This document shows, piece by piece, positions 1 to 5,663 of a stretch of DNA of 7,645 nt; the first letter of the stretch is position 1; every line of letters starts with the position of its first letter. The DNA lies in contig SFPH01000152.1 of the NCBI GenBank assembly GCA_004552115.1, positions 1 to 7,645 on the forward strand, written 5' to 3'. Under the pieces are notes generated by a model. That model ran no database searches and was not told the DNA's origin. It saw only the letters and a program-made list of their open reading frames with translations. Both the position numbers and the translations under genes were made by a program. The stretch comes from Bacteroidales bacterium. Its GTDB lineage: Bacteria; Bacteroidota; Bacteroidia; Bacteroidales; UBA932.

Positions 1-382
1 TGACCATCTCTTTCAGTTCTGCCACGAATTGTGCCGCAGCATATTCGTGCCGCTCGATTTGGCGGAGCTTCTTCGTGGGGTCCAGCATATTCAGGATTGC
101 ATATGCCATCGCCCTTGACGGTGCCTTGTCGGCGGCATAGGTGAACACCATCTTCACGTCGTATCCGAAGTAGTCATATATCTTGACGAGGTTCGAATAC
201 CGTATGTCATCGACGCTGAACCAGCGCCCGAAAGCTGCGGTGGTGATGCCCATATGTGCCGTCAGGTCCTCGCGTTTTGCCCCGGTAGCATTGAGGAAGT
301 TTCCGAGGAACTTCAGGGTCTTGCACTTCTCGATAGTCGCGGCATTGACCATCGGCCGCTGCCGTTTCTGCTTTTCATCCAT
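1..382 (-). CDS. Xre/Cro-like helix-turn-helix protein (3' end beyond window)
   Basis: An open frame on the minus strand starts with ATG at 382-380 and stays open for 127 codons to the left edge, so the C-terminus is missing. Residues about 20-75 look like a lambda-repressor-type helix-turn-helix: a helix with KFLGNFL, then REDLTAHMGIT, then the probable recognition segment TAAFGRWFSVDDI, then SNLVKIYDYFGYDV. The remainder is rich in A, K and E and probably helical. The start sits after an A-rich stretch (CGACGAAAA) with no Shine-Dalgarno sequence, as is usual in Bacteroidota. It is transcribed away from the primase cluster, with a 154-base control region between them that holds a tandem repeat, so it may be an autoregulator or a regulator of that cluster (inference). 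The HTH call is by pattern only; the target and exact family are unknown. An in-frame ATG at codon 11 is an alternative start. Confidence 0.7.
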   Translation of the reverse strand, partial: MDEKQKRQRPMVNAATIEKCKTLKFLGNFLNATGAKREDLTAHMGITTAAFGRWFSVDDIRYSNLVKIYDYFGYDVKMVFTYAADKAPSRAMAYAILNMLDPTKKLRQIERHEYAAAQFVAELKEMV

Positions 383-410
383 TTTTCGTCGAATTAAAAA
401 CTAACGAATT

Positions 411-441
411 TTTGTTTTGAGGAAATAACTCTCAAACTTTG
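411..441 (+). promoter_or_regulatory. Candidate promoter for the primase cluster
   Basis: On the plus strand TTTG at 411-414 is followed after 19 bases by AAACTTTG at 434-441, one mismatch from the Bacteroides -7 consensus TAnnTTTG. Transcription would start around 448 and the leader of about 90 bases would carry both 26-base repeat copies. It overlaps the region that the divergent HTH transcript would also cover, so the two promoters may interfere or share a regulator. This is a consensus match only. Confidence 0.35.
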
Positions 442-454
442 TCAAATAAACCTA

Positions 455-506
455 TGCAAATATAAAGAAATAATTCATAGTGCAAATATAAAGAAATAAT
501 TCATAG
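455..506. repeat. Perfect 26-bp tandem direct repeat (two copies)
   Basis: Positions 455-480 and 481-506 are identical over 26 bases, each beginning TGCAAATATAAAG and ending TTCATAG, head to tail without a spacer. The unit is very AT-rich and lies between two divergent genes. On the minus strand each copy contains TATATTTG, a match to the Bacteroides -7 consensus TAnnTTTG. The repeat may be a pair of operator sites, a duplicated promoter, or both. It is not a CRISPR: there are no spacers. Confidence 0.95.
457..490 (-). promoter_or_regulatory. Candidate Bacteroides-type promoter for the HTH gene, created by the repeat
   Basis: Read on the minus strand, TATATTTG occurs at 490-483 and again at 464-457, both matching TAnnTTTG. 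The TTTG at 486-483, which is the tail of the first box, lies 18 bases upstream of the second box and can serve as its -33 element. Transcription would begin near 450 and give a leader of roughly 65 bases before the ATG at 382. The boxes are seen directly; promoter function is inferred. Confidence 0.5.
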
Positions 507-536
507 GTCCTGCAATTTTTACGAAAAACCGACGAA

Positions 537-1520
537 ATGGATTTTGACAGAGTCAGAAGCGAGTATTCAATCCTCACGATCATGGCCAAACTCGGATGCG
601 ACATGACCCACAAAGGGTATATGTACAAGGCCCCTTTCCGTGAGGACAGGACCCCGTCGATGCACGTCGACGAACGTCGTAACATGTGGTGCGACTACGG
701 CAGCATCCTTCCTGACGGCAGACGGGCCGGTGGCGGCAACATAGAACTTGTCCGCCTGATGTTCGGCCTGAATAACAACAAGGAGGCGGCAGAGAAGATC
801 ATCGACATCTGCGGAGGCCTCTGTGAGAGCTACGAACCACCAAGGACGGTCAAGAAGGAAAGCGAAAAGAAGCCCGGTATAGAAATCATCAGTTCCCTGA
901 ATATGATTACGAACCGGGCACTCCGCAACTATCTGAGGGGGCGAGGAATCAATCCGGATCTTGCAAACATCTGGTGTGATGAAGTGGACTTCAGAATAGG
1001 CGCATCCGGCAAACATATGTTCGCCATAGGATTCCACAATGACAAGGACGGATATGTTCTGCGCAACAGTTTCTTCAAGGGCACCAATGTCAACAACATT
1101 TCAACCATAGTCAGGGACAGCCCTGTTGTCGGGGAAGTCTGGAAGGACAGGGAATTCTGCCGCGTCCATCCGGATGCGGGAAAAGGCAAGGTGATGGTGT
1201 TTGAAGGCTTCATGGATTACCTGTCGCTTTTGACAATGAGGGGAGTCCGCAAACCGGACTGTGACTGCGTTGTGTTGAATTCAACCGTAAACGTCGGGGA
1301 TGCCATCGGCTTCCTGAATAGACACAGCCGTATCGAATGCTGGCTGGATAATGACGATGCTGGAAGACAGTGTCTGGAGTTCATCCGGGAACGGTGTGGG
1401 GAAGCGAAGGTGACGGACATGTCTCCAACCTACTGCCGGAACAATGACCTGAATGAATACTTGAGCCAGGCAATCAAAGGCAGTGACCTGCCTCACCGTT
1501 CGCTCGGCAGGGGATTGTGA
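537..1520 (+). CDS. DnaG/Toprim-like DNA primase of a mobile element
   Basis: This 327-residue protein has two recognisable parts. Residues about 10-80 follow the layout of a CHC2 primase zinc finger (APFREDRTPS at 32-41, MWCDYG at 50-55, a glycine-rich turn at 65-67 before NIELV), but the usual cysteines and histidine are replaced: A32 and R35 stand where CPFH would be, and only C52 remains. Such zinc-ligand-less versions are common in Bacteroidales mobile-element Toprim proteins (family knowledge). Residues about 215-290 form a Toprim domain with the metal-binding acids visible: E223 in VMVFEGFMDY, and D271 and D273 in WLDNDDAG. It probably makes primers for complementary-strand synthesis or replication of the element. 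It is the first gene of a four-gene plus-strand cluster. The ATG follows CGACGAA and no Shine-Dalgarno is seen. It is shorter than cellular DnaG and lacks a helicase-binding domain, so the housekeeping primase is unlikely. Confidence 0.85.
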   Translation: MDFDRVRSEYSILTIMAKLGCDMTHKGYMYKAPFREDRTPSMHVDERRNMWCDYGSILPDGRRAGGGNIELVRLMFGLNNNKEAAEKIIDICGGLCESYEPPRTVKKESEKKPGIEIISSLNMITNRALRNYLRGRGINPDLANIWCDEVDFRIGASGKHMFAIGFHNDKDGYVLRNSFFKGTNVNNISTIVRDSPVVGEVWKDREFCRVHPDAGKGKVMVFEGFMDYLSLLTMRGVRKPDCDCVVLNSTVNVGDAIGFLNRHSRIECWLDNDDAGRQCLEFIRERCGEAKVTDMSPTYCRNNDLNEYLSQAIKGSDLPHRSLGRGL

Positions 1521-1543
1521 CTACACTCAAACAACATACGAAT

Positions 1544-2248
1544 ATGGCAAAACTTGAAGCAAACGAAATCCCCTGGCAGAAGCTGGCAGGGTGGGGCATT
1601 CAGCAGAAGATGCTGGAAGCCAATCATGAGGCTATGCAACGGCTGATGGCCGGCAGGTACACTCCTCCGATGAACTTCTACCGCAAGGATGAGGGTCTCT
1701 CCGTGGAGGGTCAGGCAGCAATACGCTGCTACAAGGCAAAGGACGGTTCGGTCAAGCTGGAACTGCAGGGAGTCGGGGAACCGATTACCGAGAATTCAAA
1801 ACTCTACCTCTTCGGTGTAGAACTGACGAGGGATCAGGTCAAGAACCTTGCTGAAACCGGCCACGCCGGCAGTCTTGTTCCGAGCAAGGACGGCAGCAAG
1901 CAGTATTTCGTCAGCCTGAACAGGGAAACCAACAGGCTCGTCAGTATGCCGGCGGAGAGCGTGACCGGACCGAAAGACGGAATGGTCGCAGGAGTCAGGC
2001 TTGACAATGAGCAGATGTCAAAATACCTGAAGGGAGAGGCGGTCTACCTGAAGGGTATGACAAGAACTGACGGACAGAAGTTCGATGCCTGTGTGCAGTT
2101 CAGTGCGTGGACCCGCAAGAACGACTTTACCCATCCGGAATGGCTGAAGGAGGCGCAGAAGGCGGAGAAGGAAGCCCTGAAGAAGATGGAAACTCTCGGG
2201 GAGAAACAGGGCGAGGACAACGGAAAGAAGAAAGGGAGGAGCCGCTGA
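1544..2248 (+). CDS. DUF4099/DUF3945-domain protein
   Basis: This 234-residue protein resembles the DUF4099-DUF3945 proteins that travel with topoisomerase and primase genes in Bacteroidales conjugative elements. The N-terminus (EIPWQKLAGWGIQQKMLEA) fits DUF4099. The middle, from YLFGVELTRDQVKNL through VYLKGM to FDACVQFSAWTR (residues about 88-190), fits DUF3945. The last 40 residues are a highly charged, probably helical Lys/Glu tail. The biochemical role is not known; a nucleic-acid-associated accessory role in transfer or replication is inferred from the context. I chose ATG at 1544 because it directly precedes the conserved N-terminal block. A GTG at 1517 in the same frame would overlap the primase stop as GTGA and add nine residues, so coupled initiation there is possible. 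The gap to the next gene is one base. Confidence 0.8.
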   Translation: MAKLEANEIPWQKLAGWGIQQKMLEANHEAMQRLMAGRYTPPMNFYRKDEGLSVEGQAAIRCYKAKDGSVKLELQGVGEPITENSKLYLFGVELTRDQVKNLAETGHAGSLVPSKDGSKQYFVSLNRETNRLVSMPAESVTGPKDGMVAGVRLDNEQMSKYLKGEAVYLKGMTRTDGQKFDACVQFSAWTRKNDFTHPEWLKEAQKAEKEALKKMETLGEKQGEDNGKKKGRSR

Positions 2249-2249
2249 T

Positions 2250-3326
2250 ATGGCAGATGCAAGAGAAGTGGCCCAGCGCTATGCCGACCTGTTCATCGCG
2301 AAGTTCGATGAGATAGATCCCAACGGCTGGAGGAAGCCCTGGATTTCCTCCAATGTGACAAGTGCGTGGAATATCTCGGGCCGCCAATACACAAGGAGCA
2401 ACAGGCTGCTTCTCTCCTTCCTGTGCGACTACAAAGGCTGGGAGATTCCTTTCTTCATGACCTGGAACCAGGCCAACAAACTCGGGGTATGTGTCACGAA
2501 AGGGGAGAAGAGCTTTCCGGTAGTGTGGTTCAAAGACTGGTACGAGAAGGATAGGAAGCGCATCAGCACCCAGGAGTATCTCAATCTTCCGGCAGATGAA
2601 CAGCAGAACTGGAAACGCAAGTATATGCTCAGCTACAACAATGTCTTCAATATCGGCCAGACCAATTTCAGGACTGAACGCCCGGAACAGTGGAAGGCTC
2701 TTGAGGATAAGGTGAAGACCGTCATCGAGACCAAGGTGCGCTGCAGCAGCGAAGCATTCGACAAAGCACTTGAGAACCAGACGTGGCTCTGTCCCATCAT
2801 CCAGAATGACGGCAACAGTGCCTTCTACAGTCCGGCTGAAGACAAGATTGTAGTCCCAAGGAAGGAAAACTTTCCTGACCAGCGGGATTTCTACGGGACC
2901 CTAAGTCATGAAATGGTTCATTCCACAGGAACCAAGGAGCGTCTGGACCGCGACATGAGCGGATTGTTCGGAACGGAGAGCTATGCCAGGGAGGAACTGG
3001 TGGCCGAACTCGGAAGTGCCATCCTCTCCTCGATGACTGGGATAACTACAAGCATCAAGGAGGACAACCTCCAGTATCTCAAGAACTGGACTGAAGCAAT
3101 CGGGAATGACCCCGGCGTCATCACTGGAGCCGTGTCCGAGGCAGCTTATGCAGCGGAACTCATCGAAAAGACAATCGGCATCGGCCAGGAACTCAGCAAG
3201 GACCTCAAGATGAAGGAAATCATCCCTGACATTGAAATCCTTTCCGAGAAGGAACCGGTCAAGAGCCGCAGCCGTTTCGATGTGCTTGAATATGAACCCC
3301 AGAAATCAAAATCCAGAAGCCTATGA
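2250..3326 (+). CDS. ArdC-like antirestriction protein with zincin metallopeptidase domain
   Basis: The protein has 358 residues. The N-terminal part (about 5-140) matches the ArdC single-stranded-DNA-binding domain (DUF1738): a conserved SNRLLLSFL near 50-58, then FFMTWNQANKLGVCVTKGEK (69-88), then a VVWF strand. A middle segment leads to a zincin-like peptidase with HEMVH at 220-224 (HExxH, with H220 and H224 as zinc ligands and E221 as the catalytic acid) and EELVAELG at 248-255, which probably supplies the third ligand. ArdC proteins bind incoming single-stranded plasmid DNA and protect it from restriction in the new host; whether this protease is active is unknown. The start lies one base after the upstream stop. 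A GGGAGGAG stretch at 2233-2240 resembles a strong Shine-Dalgarno, unusual for this phylum, though it also encodes the basic tail of the previous protein. The C-terminal 40 residues are basic and serine-rich. Confidence 0.87.
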   Translation: MADAREVAQRYADLFIAKFDEIDPNGWRKPWISSNVTSAWNISGRQYTRSNRLLLSFLCDYKGWEIPFFMTWNQANKLGVCVTKGEKSFPVVWFKDWYEKDRKRISTQEYLNLPADEQQNWKRKYMLSYNNVFNIGQTNFRTERPEQWKALEDKVKTVIETKVRCSSEAFDKALENQTWLCPIIQNDGNSAFYSPAEDKIVVPRKENFPDQRDFYGTLSHEMVHSTGTKERLDRDMSGLFGTESYAREELVAELGSAILSSMTGITTSIKEDNLQYLKNWTEAIGNDPGVITGAVSEAAYAAELIEKTIGIGQELSKDLKMKEIIPDIEILSEKEPVKSRSRFDVLEYEPQKSKSRSL

Positions 3327-3736
3327 ATACAAAGAATGCAGGCCGCCCGCGTGAGGACGGCCTCCGGGAACCGGTTACCCGCATCGAACTTGAGCGCAGG
3401 TGCGGCAAGATTGGCCGCCGCCTGCTTCTTATGGCCTGGCCATTGACAACGAGAGGGATTCTCGACAGGCTCAAGGTCACTGCCTTTTCGTTCAGCTCCG
3501 ATTCCCGTTATGTGACGGTCTTTATGGATATCGTTTCCATTGATGTCGAAAGGGCATACCGGAACAGATCTTTTCCGTGCTCGACAGTACGGATTGTGTT
3601 GACGGAAAACAGGGACGGCTCCCTTTCTGCCGAGTCTGCATCAATCCATCTGCAGGAATATCAGAATTGTTATGACAGTATGCAGCTGATAAGTTTGGAA
3701 GAGGCATATTACAGGATGACTGAGTACATCCGATAG
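3323..3736 (+). CDS. Hypothetical protein, 137 aa, last gene of the cluster
   Basis: I do not recognise this protein. The ATG at 3323 overlaps the previous stop codon as ATGA, which suggests translational coupling and supports the start. The first 35 residues are strongly basic (RPRED, RRCGKIGRR). Residues about 50-110 alternate hydrophobic and polar residues like beta strands (VTAFSFSSDSRYVTVFMDIV, STVRIVLTE). The C-terminal part (LISLEEAYYRMTEYI) looks helical. No signal peptide or membrane segment is evident. The position after the ArdC-like gene and before the hairpins makes it the last member of the module; a small DNA-related accessory protein is conceivable, but nothing in the sequence shows a function. 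Base composition is close to its neighbours. Confidence 0.75.
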   Translation: MNTKNAGRPREDGLREPVTRIELERRCGKIGRRLLLMAWPLTTRGILDRLKVTAFSFSSDSRYVTVFMDIVSIDVERAYRNRSFPCSTVRIVLTENRDGSLSAESASIHLQEYQNCYDSMQLISLEEAYYRMTEYIR

Positions 3737-3743
3737 AAATGGA

Positions 3744-3790
3744 ACTCCCCGGGCAGAGAAGTCCCGGGGAGTATGCGTCTTGGGACGCAT
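3744..3790. terminator. Tandem hairpins ending the four-gene cluster
   Basis: Eight bases after the stop of the 137-residue gene lies a perfect 10-base inverted repeat (ACTCCCCGGG at 3744-3753, CCCGGGGAGT at 3763-3772, 9-base loop). It is followed at once by a second 7-base stem (ATGCGTC 3773-3779, GACGCAT 3784-3790, TTGG loop). There is no clear T-run on the plus strand, so this is a stable structured end rather than a textbook intrinsic terminator; such ends are common in Bacteroidota. On the minus strand the first stem is followed by TTCCATTTCTAT, so it could also stop transcription from the right. Confidence 0.65.
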
Positions 3791-3942
3791 AATAAAGCAA
3801 GGGGTTCCACAGAACAGGGAACCTGATGCAAAGGTATAATATATTCTAAATAATCTTGTTGGAAATTGAATTCTTTTTGATTCAATGGAAGGTTTTAGTA
3901 ATATTCTGTCTATTTAGTTGTCGAAATGTGATTTATCATGTA
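3791..3942. other. Gene-free flank between terminator and IS
   Basis: No coding frame is supported. The stretch holds a third stem (GGTTCC 3803-3808 with GGAACC 3818-3823) and a minus-strand match to the Bacteroides -7 box (TACCTTTG at 3836-3829). There is also an AT-rich 7-base inverted repeat (ATTGAAT 3865-3871 with ATTCAAT 3880-3886). The last five bases are the left copy of the IS target duplication. Before the IS arrived, this flank was continuous with 5573-5663. Confidence 0.6.
3938..3942. repeat. IS target-site duplication, left copy (ATGTA)
   Basis: ATGTA directly abuts the left inverted repeat and is repeated directly after the right inverted repeat at 5568-5572. A duplication of four to five bases is expected for IS1380-family insertion. 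Confidence 0.85.
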
Positions 3943-3957
3943 CCTTAATTCCGCAAA
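3943..3957 (+). repeat. IS left terminal inverted repeat (IRL)
   Basis: CCTTAATTCCGCAAA matches the reverse complement of the right end with one T/C difference at its fourth base. It overlaps a small palindrome, TCCGC-AAA-GCGGA at 3950-3962. Confidence 0.9.
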
Positions 3958-3977
3958 GCGGATTGCTTAAAAAAATA

Positions 3978-4014
3978 GCAAGCCCTTGATAAAGAAACCC
4001 TTACAAGGGCTTGC
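3978..4014. promoter_or_regulatory. Subterminal hairpin upstream of the transposase
   Basis: An 11-base perfect inverted repeat, GCAAGCCCTTG at 3978-3988 and CAAGGGCTTGC at 4004-4014, is separated by 15 bases and lies 46 bases before the transposase start. Hairpins at this place in insertion sequences often damp transposase expression driven from outside promoters by terminating transcription or hiding the ribosome site. That role is inferred here. Confidence 0.6.
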
Positions 4015-4060
4015 GTATGTCTGTGATTTCACCTAAATTAGATAATAAGTTATCACTGAC

Positions 4061-5305
4061 ATGGCGAAGATACAACTAAAATCTGACAATATCACTCCTT
4101 TTGGAGGACTTTATTCAATTTTCAACCAGTTTAACCGCTCCGGAATCCGCAAAACTATCGATTCCTTCCTCGGCTCTCGCAGCTGCGATCCCAAGGCGTT
4201 CAGCTACGGCGACGTGTTTGCCTCACTCTTTGCAAGCTACCTCTGCGGCGGCGACTGCATTGAGGACGTGATGGATGAGTCCTTCTGGCATGGTCACGAT
4301 GGAATCCGAATTGCGAGTTCAGACACAATCGAGAGGACTCTCCGCAAGCTCAGCTGCGACAACATAACCTACGAGAACACCGACAAGGTCTCATATTCAT
4401 TCAACATCGCCAACAGGCTCAACTCCCTGCTGCTCAAACTTCTCAAAGTCACGTGTCAACTCAATCCAGGAGACTGCATCGACCTTGACTTCGACCACCA
4501 ATTCATTCAGGCAGGCAAGAAGGATGCGAAATACTCGTACAAGAAAGCTGACGGCTACTTTCCCGGCGTAGCCACAGTTGGAGGTCTCATCGTAGGCATC
4601 GAGAACCGCGATGCCAATACGAATGTCAAGTTCCATCAGGAGGACACACTGCGCCGCATCATAGGCAGGCTCGAGACATACTCCGAGGCTATAGTCGATT
4701 ATGTCAAAGACCATTGCGAACACTTCTATCTTCGTGCAAGTAGTTGTCGGTCAAGACATACCGAGTTCATGGAGCACAAGGACTGGGAGGAGGTACGCAT
4801 CGGCGAAATGGACTGTGGCGTTGCCTCCTTCCGCTTCGACGGCTTCCTTCCTGACGAGAACCTCCGTCTTGTCGTCCAACGGACGAAAATCAGTGACGAG
4901 GACCCCAATGCCGAGTCTGAAGGCCTATTCGGAACGGAATACGTTTATCGCAGCATACTCACCAATGACTGGAGCAACTCCGAGAAGAACATCATCTTCT
5001 ACTACAACCAGCGAGGTGCGTCAGAGCGCAACTTCGACTGCCAAAACAACGACTTCGGGTGGGCACATCTCCCATTCTCATACCTCAAGGAGAACACAGT
5101 CTTCCTCCTGGTCACTGCTATGCTAAAGAACTTCTATCTGTACATCCTACAGACCATAGGTTCTGCCGTCAAGGGTCTTGACATCACCAGCCGCCTCAAG
5201 CGCTTCATCCACCGCTTCGTCTGCGCCCCAGCCAAATGGATCCGCTCCGGCAGACAGGAGGTGCTCAACATTTATTCACGTCAACAAGTCTACCTCATCT
5301 TATAG
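4061..5305 (+). CDS. IS1380-family transposase
   Basis: The 414-residue protein has the features of Bacteroidales IS1380 transposases. The N-terminal block runs from ITPFGGLYSIFNQF (11-24) to FASYLCGGDCIEDV (57-70). The first catalytic aspartate region is DCIDLDFDHQF (138-148), with D141 and D143 as candidates. The block around the third catalytic residue is FYYNQRGASERNFD (313-326), where E322 is the probable DDE glutamate, followed by NNDFGWAHLPFSYLKENTVFLLVTA as continuous family-like sequence. The second aspartate is less obvious. A basic C-terminus (TSRLKRFIHRFVCAPAKWIRSGRQ) is typical. The frame is intact and the IS ends are good, so the protein may be active. It would cut and paste the surrounding element. 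The final residues, after NIYS, are encoded within the first copy of a 42-base tandem duplication, but the stop lies inside that copy, so the duplication does not change the protein. Confidence 0.93.
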   Translation: MAKIQLKSDNITPFGGLYSIFNQFNRSGIRKTIDSFLGSRSCDPKAFSYGDVFASLFASYLCGGDCIEDVMDESFWHGHDGIRIASSDTIERTLRKLSCDNITYENTDKVSYSFNIANRLNSLLLKLLKVTCQLNPGDCIDLDFDHQFIQAGKKDAKYSYKKADGYFPGVATVGGLIVGIENRDANTNVKFHQEDTLRRIIGRLETYSEAIVDYVKDHCEHFYLRASSCRSRHTEFMEHKDWEEVRIGEMDCGVASFRFDGFLPDENLRLVVQRTKISDEDPNAESEGLFGTEYVYRSILTNDWSNSEKNIIFYYNQRGASERNFDCQNNDFGWAHLPFSYLKENTVFLLVTAMLKNFYLYILQTIGSAVKGLDITSRLKRFIHRFVCAPAKWIRSGRQEVLNIYSRQQVYLIL

Positions 5306-5368
5306 TATCAGACGTTGAGATACATTCAAGTCTACCTCATCTTATAGTATCAGACGTTGAGATACATT
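5285..5368. repeat. Perfect 42-bp tandem duplication across the transposase stop
   Basis: Positions 5285-5326 and 5327-5368 are identical over 42 bases, starting CAAGTCTACCTC and ending GAGATACATT. The unit is exactly 14 codons and is in frame with the transposase; its internal TAG ends the gene at 5305 and recurs at 5345-5347. Perfect identity suggests a recent slippage or recombination event. Confidence 0.95.
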
Positions 5369-5552
5369 ACGGAATCCGCCTTTGAATCGCTCAAGAGGCT
5401 GCTTCGCTGTACATTATAGGGTCATCTTCGCAATCTGGAGTTCTGCTTGGGAACAAAAATCGGCGCCCTGGACTCCAAGAAGCCGCTCCGACGACCGATG
5501 CGAAAGGCAAAATGGCTAAGAAATCACACTTTTACGCAAAAACTCTTGGCAG
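5306..5552. other. Noncoding right portion of the IS
   Basis: Between the transposase stop and the right inverted repeat there is no supported gene. The stretch contains most of the 42-base duplication. Beyond it, the transposase frame continues but is broken by TAG at 5417-5419 and has no recognised protein similarity. Together with 5568-5663 this makes 358 bases without a gene between the transposase and the GHKL ATPase gene. Confidence 0.7.
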
Positions 5553-5567
5553 TTTGCGGAATTGAGG
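5553..5567 (-). repeat. IS right terminal inverted repeat (IRR)
   Basis: TTTGCGGAATTGAGG, read on the minus strand, gives CCTCAATTCCGCAAA, matching the left end except for one base. Confidence 0.9.
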
Positions 5568-5572
5568 ATGTA
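5568..5572. repeat. IS target-site duplication, right copy (ATGTA)
   Basis: ATGTA immediately follows the right inverted repeat and equals 3938-3942. Confidence 0.85.
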
Positions 5573-5589
5573 TAGTAATTGAGTTCGTG

Positions 5590-5622
5590 TTTACGAATTA
5601 CCAATATATAATGCTATCTTTG
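5590..5622 (+). promoter_or_regulatory. Bacteroides-type promoter for the GHKL ATPase gene
   Basis: TATCTTTG at 5615-5622 is a perfect match to the Bacteroides -7 consensus TAnnTTTG. A weaker -33 candidate, TTTA at 5590-5593, lies 21 bases upstream. Transcription would begin near 5629, giving a leader of about 35 bases before ATG at 5664. The promoter lies wholly in native DNA, starting 18 bases beyond the IS target duplication, so the insertion spared it. A short palindrome (TTCGT 5584-5588, ACGAA 5593-5597) overlaps the -33 region and might be an operator. Confidence 0.65.
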
Positions 5623-5663
5623 TGACTCAAAGCAAGGTTAAATCAGTATAACACATTCTTAAT

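Larger units (their letters stand above)
3943..5567 (+). mobile_element. Complete IS1380-family insertion sequence, 1625 bp
   Basis: The ends are defined by inverted repeats: CCTTAATTCCGCAAA at 3943-3957 and TTTGCGGAATTGAGG at 5553-5567, 14 of 15 bases matching. ATGTA flanks both sides exactly as a target duplication. The element has one transposase gene on the plus strand, a subterminal hairpin on its left, and a noncoding right portion with a 42-base tandem duplication. The size fits IS1380-family members, which are about 1.6-1.7 kb. The nearly perfect ends and intact target duplication indicate a fairly recent single insertion. It lies in the intergenic space between the mobile-element cluster and the GHKL ATPase gene. 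Confidence 0.93.

Noticed and set aside
183..404. Plus-strand open frame of 73 codons at the left end
   Set aside because: It overlaps the minus-strand HTH gene, whose frame is open over the whole segment and has recognisable helix-turn-helix character; the plus frame has no family-like sequence.
455..506. Tandem repeat as a CRISPR or replication iteron array
   Set aside because: There are only two adjacent copies without spacers, and no cas or replication-initiator gene is visible; a promoter or operator explanation fits the divergent setting better.
567..1037. Minus-strand 156-codon open frame opposite the primase
   Set aside because: It is a shadow of the primase frame, which has clear zinc-finger-like and Toprim motifs; the antisense translation has no recognisable pattern or start context.
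5306..5575. In-frame continuation of the transposase past its stop, broken only by TAG codons (5303, 5345, 5417, 5573), suggesting amber readthrough
   Set aside because: The 414-residue product already has a family-like C-terminus, the downstream translation resembles no transposase part I know, and the repeated TAG at 5345 is simply a product of the 42-base duplication.
5546..5576. Hybrid sigma-70-like promoter at the right IS junction (TTGGCA with TATAGT, 19-base gap)
   Set aside because: Bacteroidota use a different promoter consensus and the spacing is long; the native TATCTTTG box further downstream is a better explanation for transcription of the GHKL gene.
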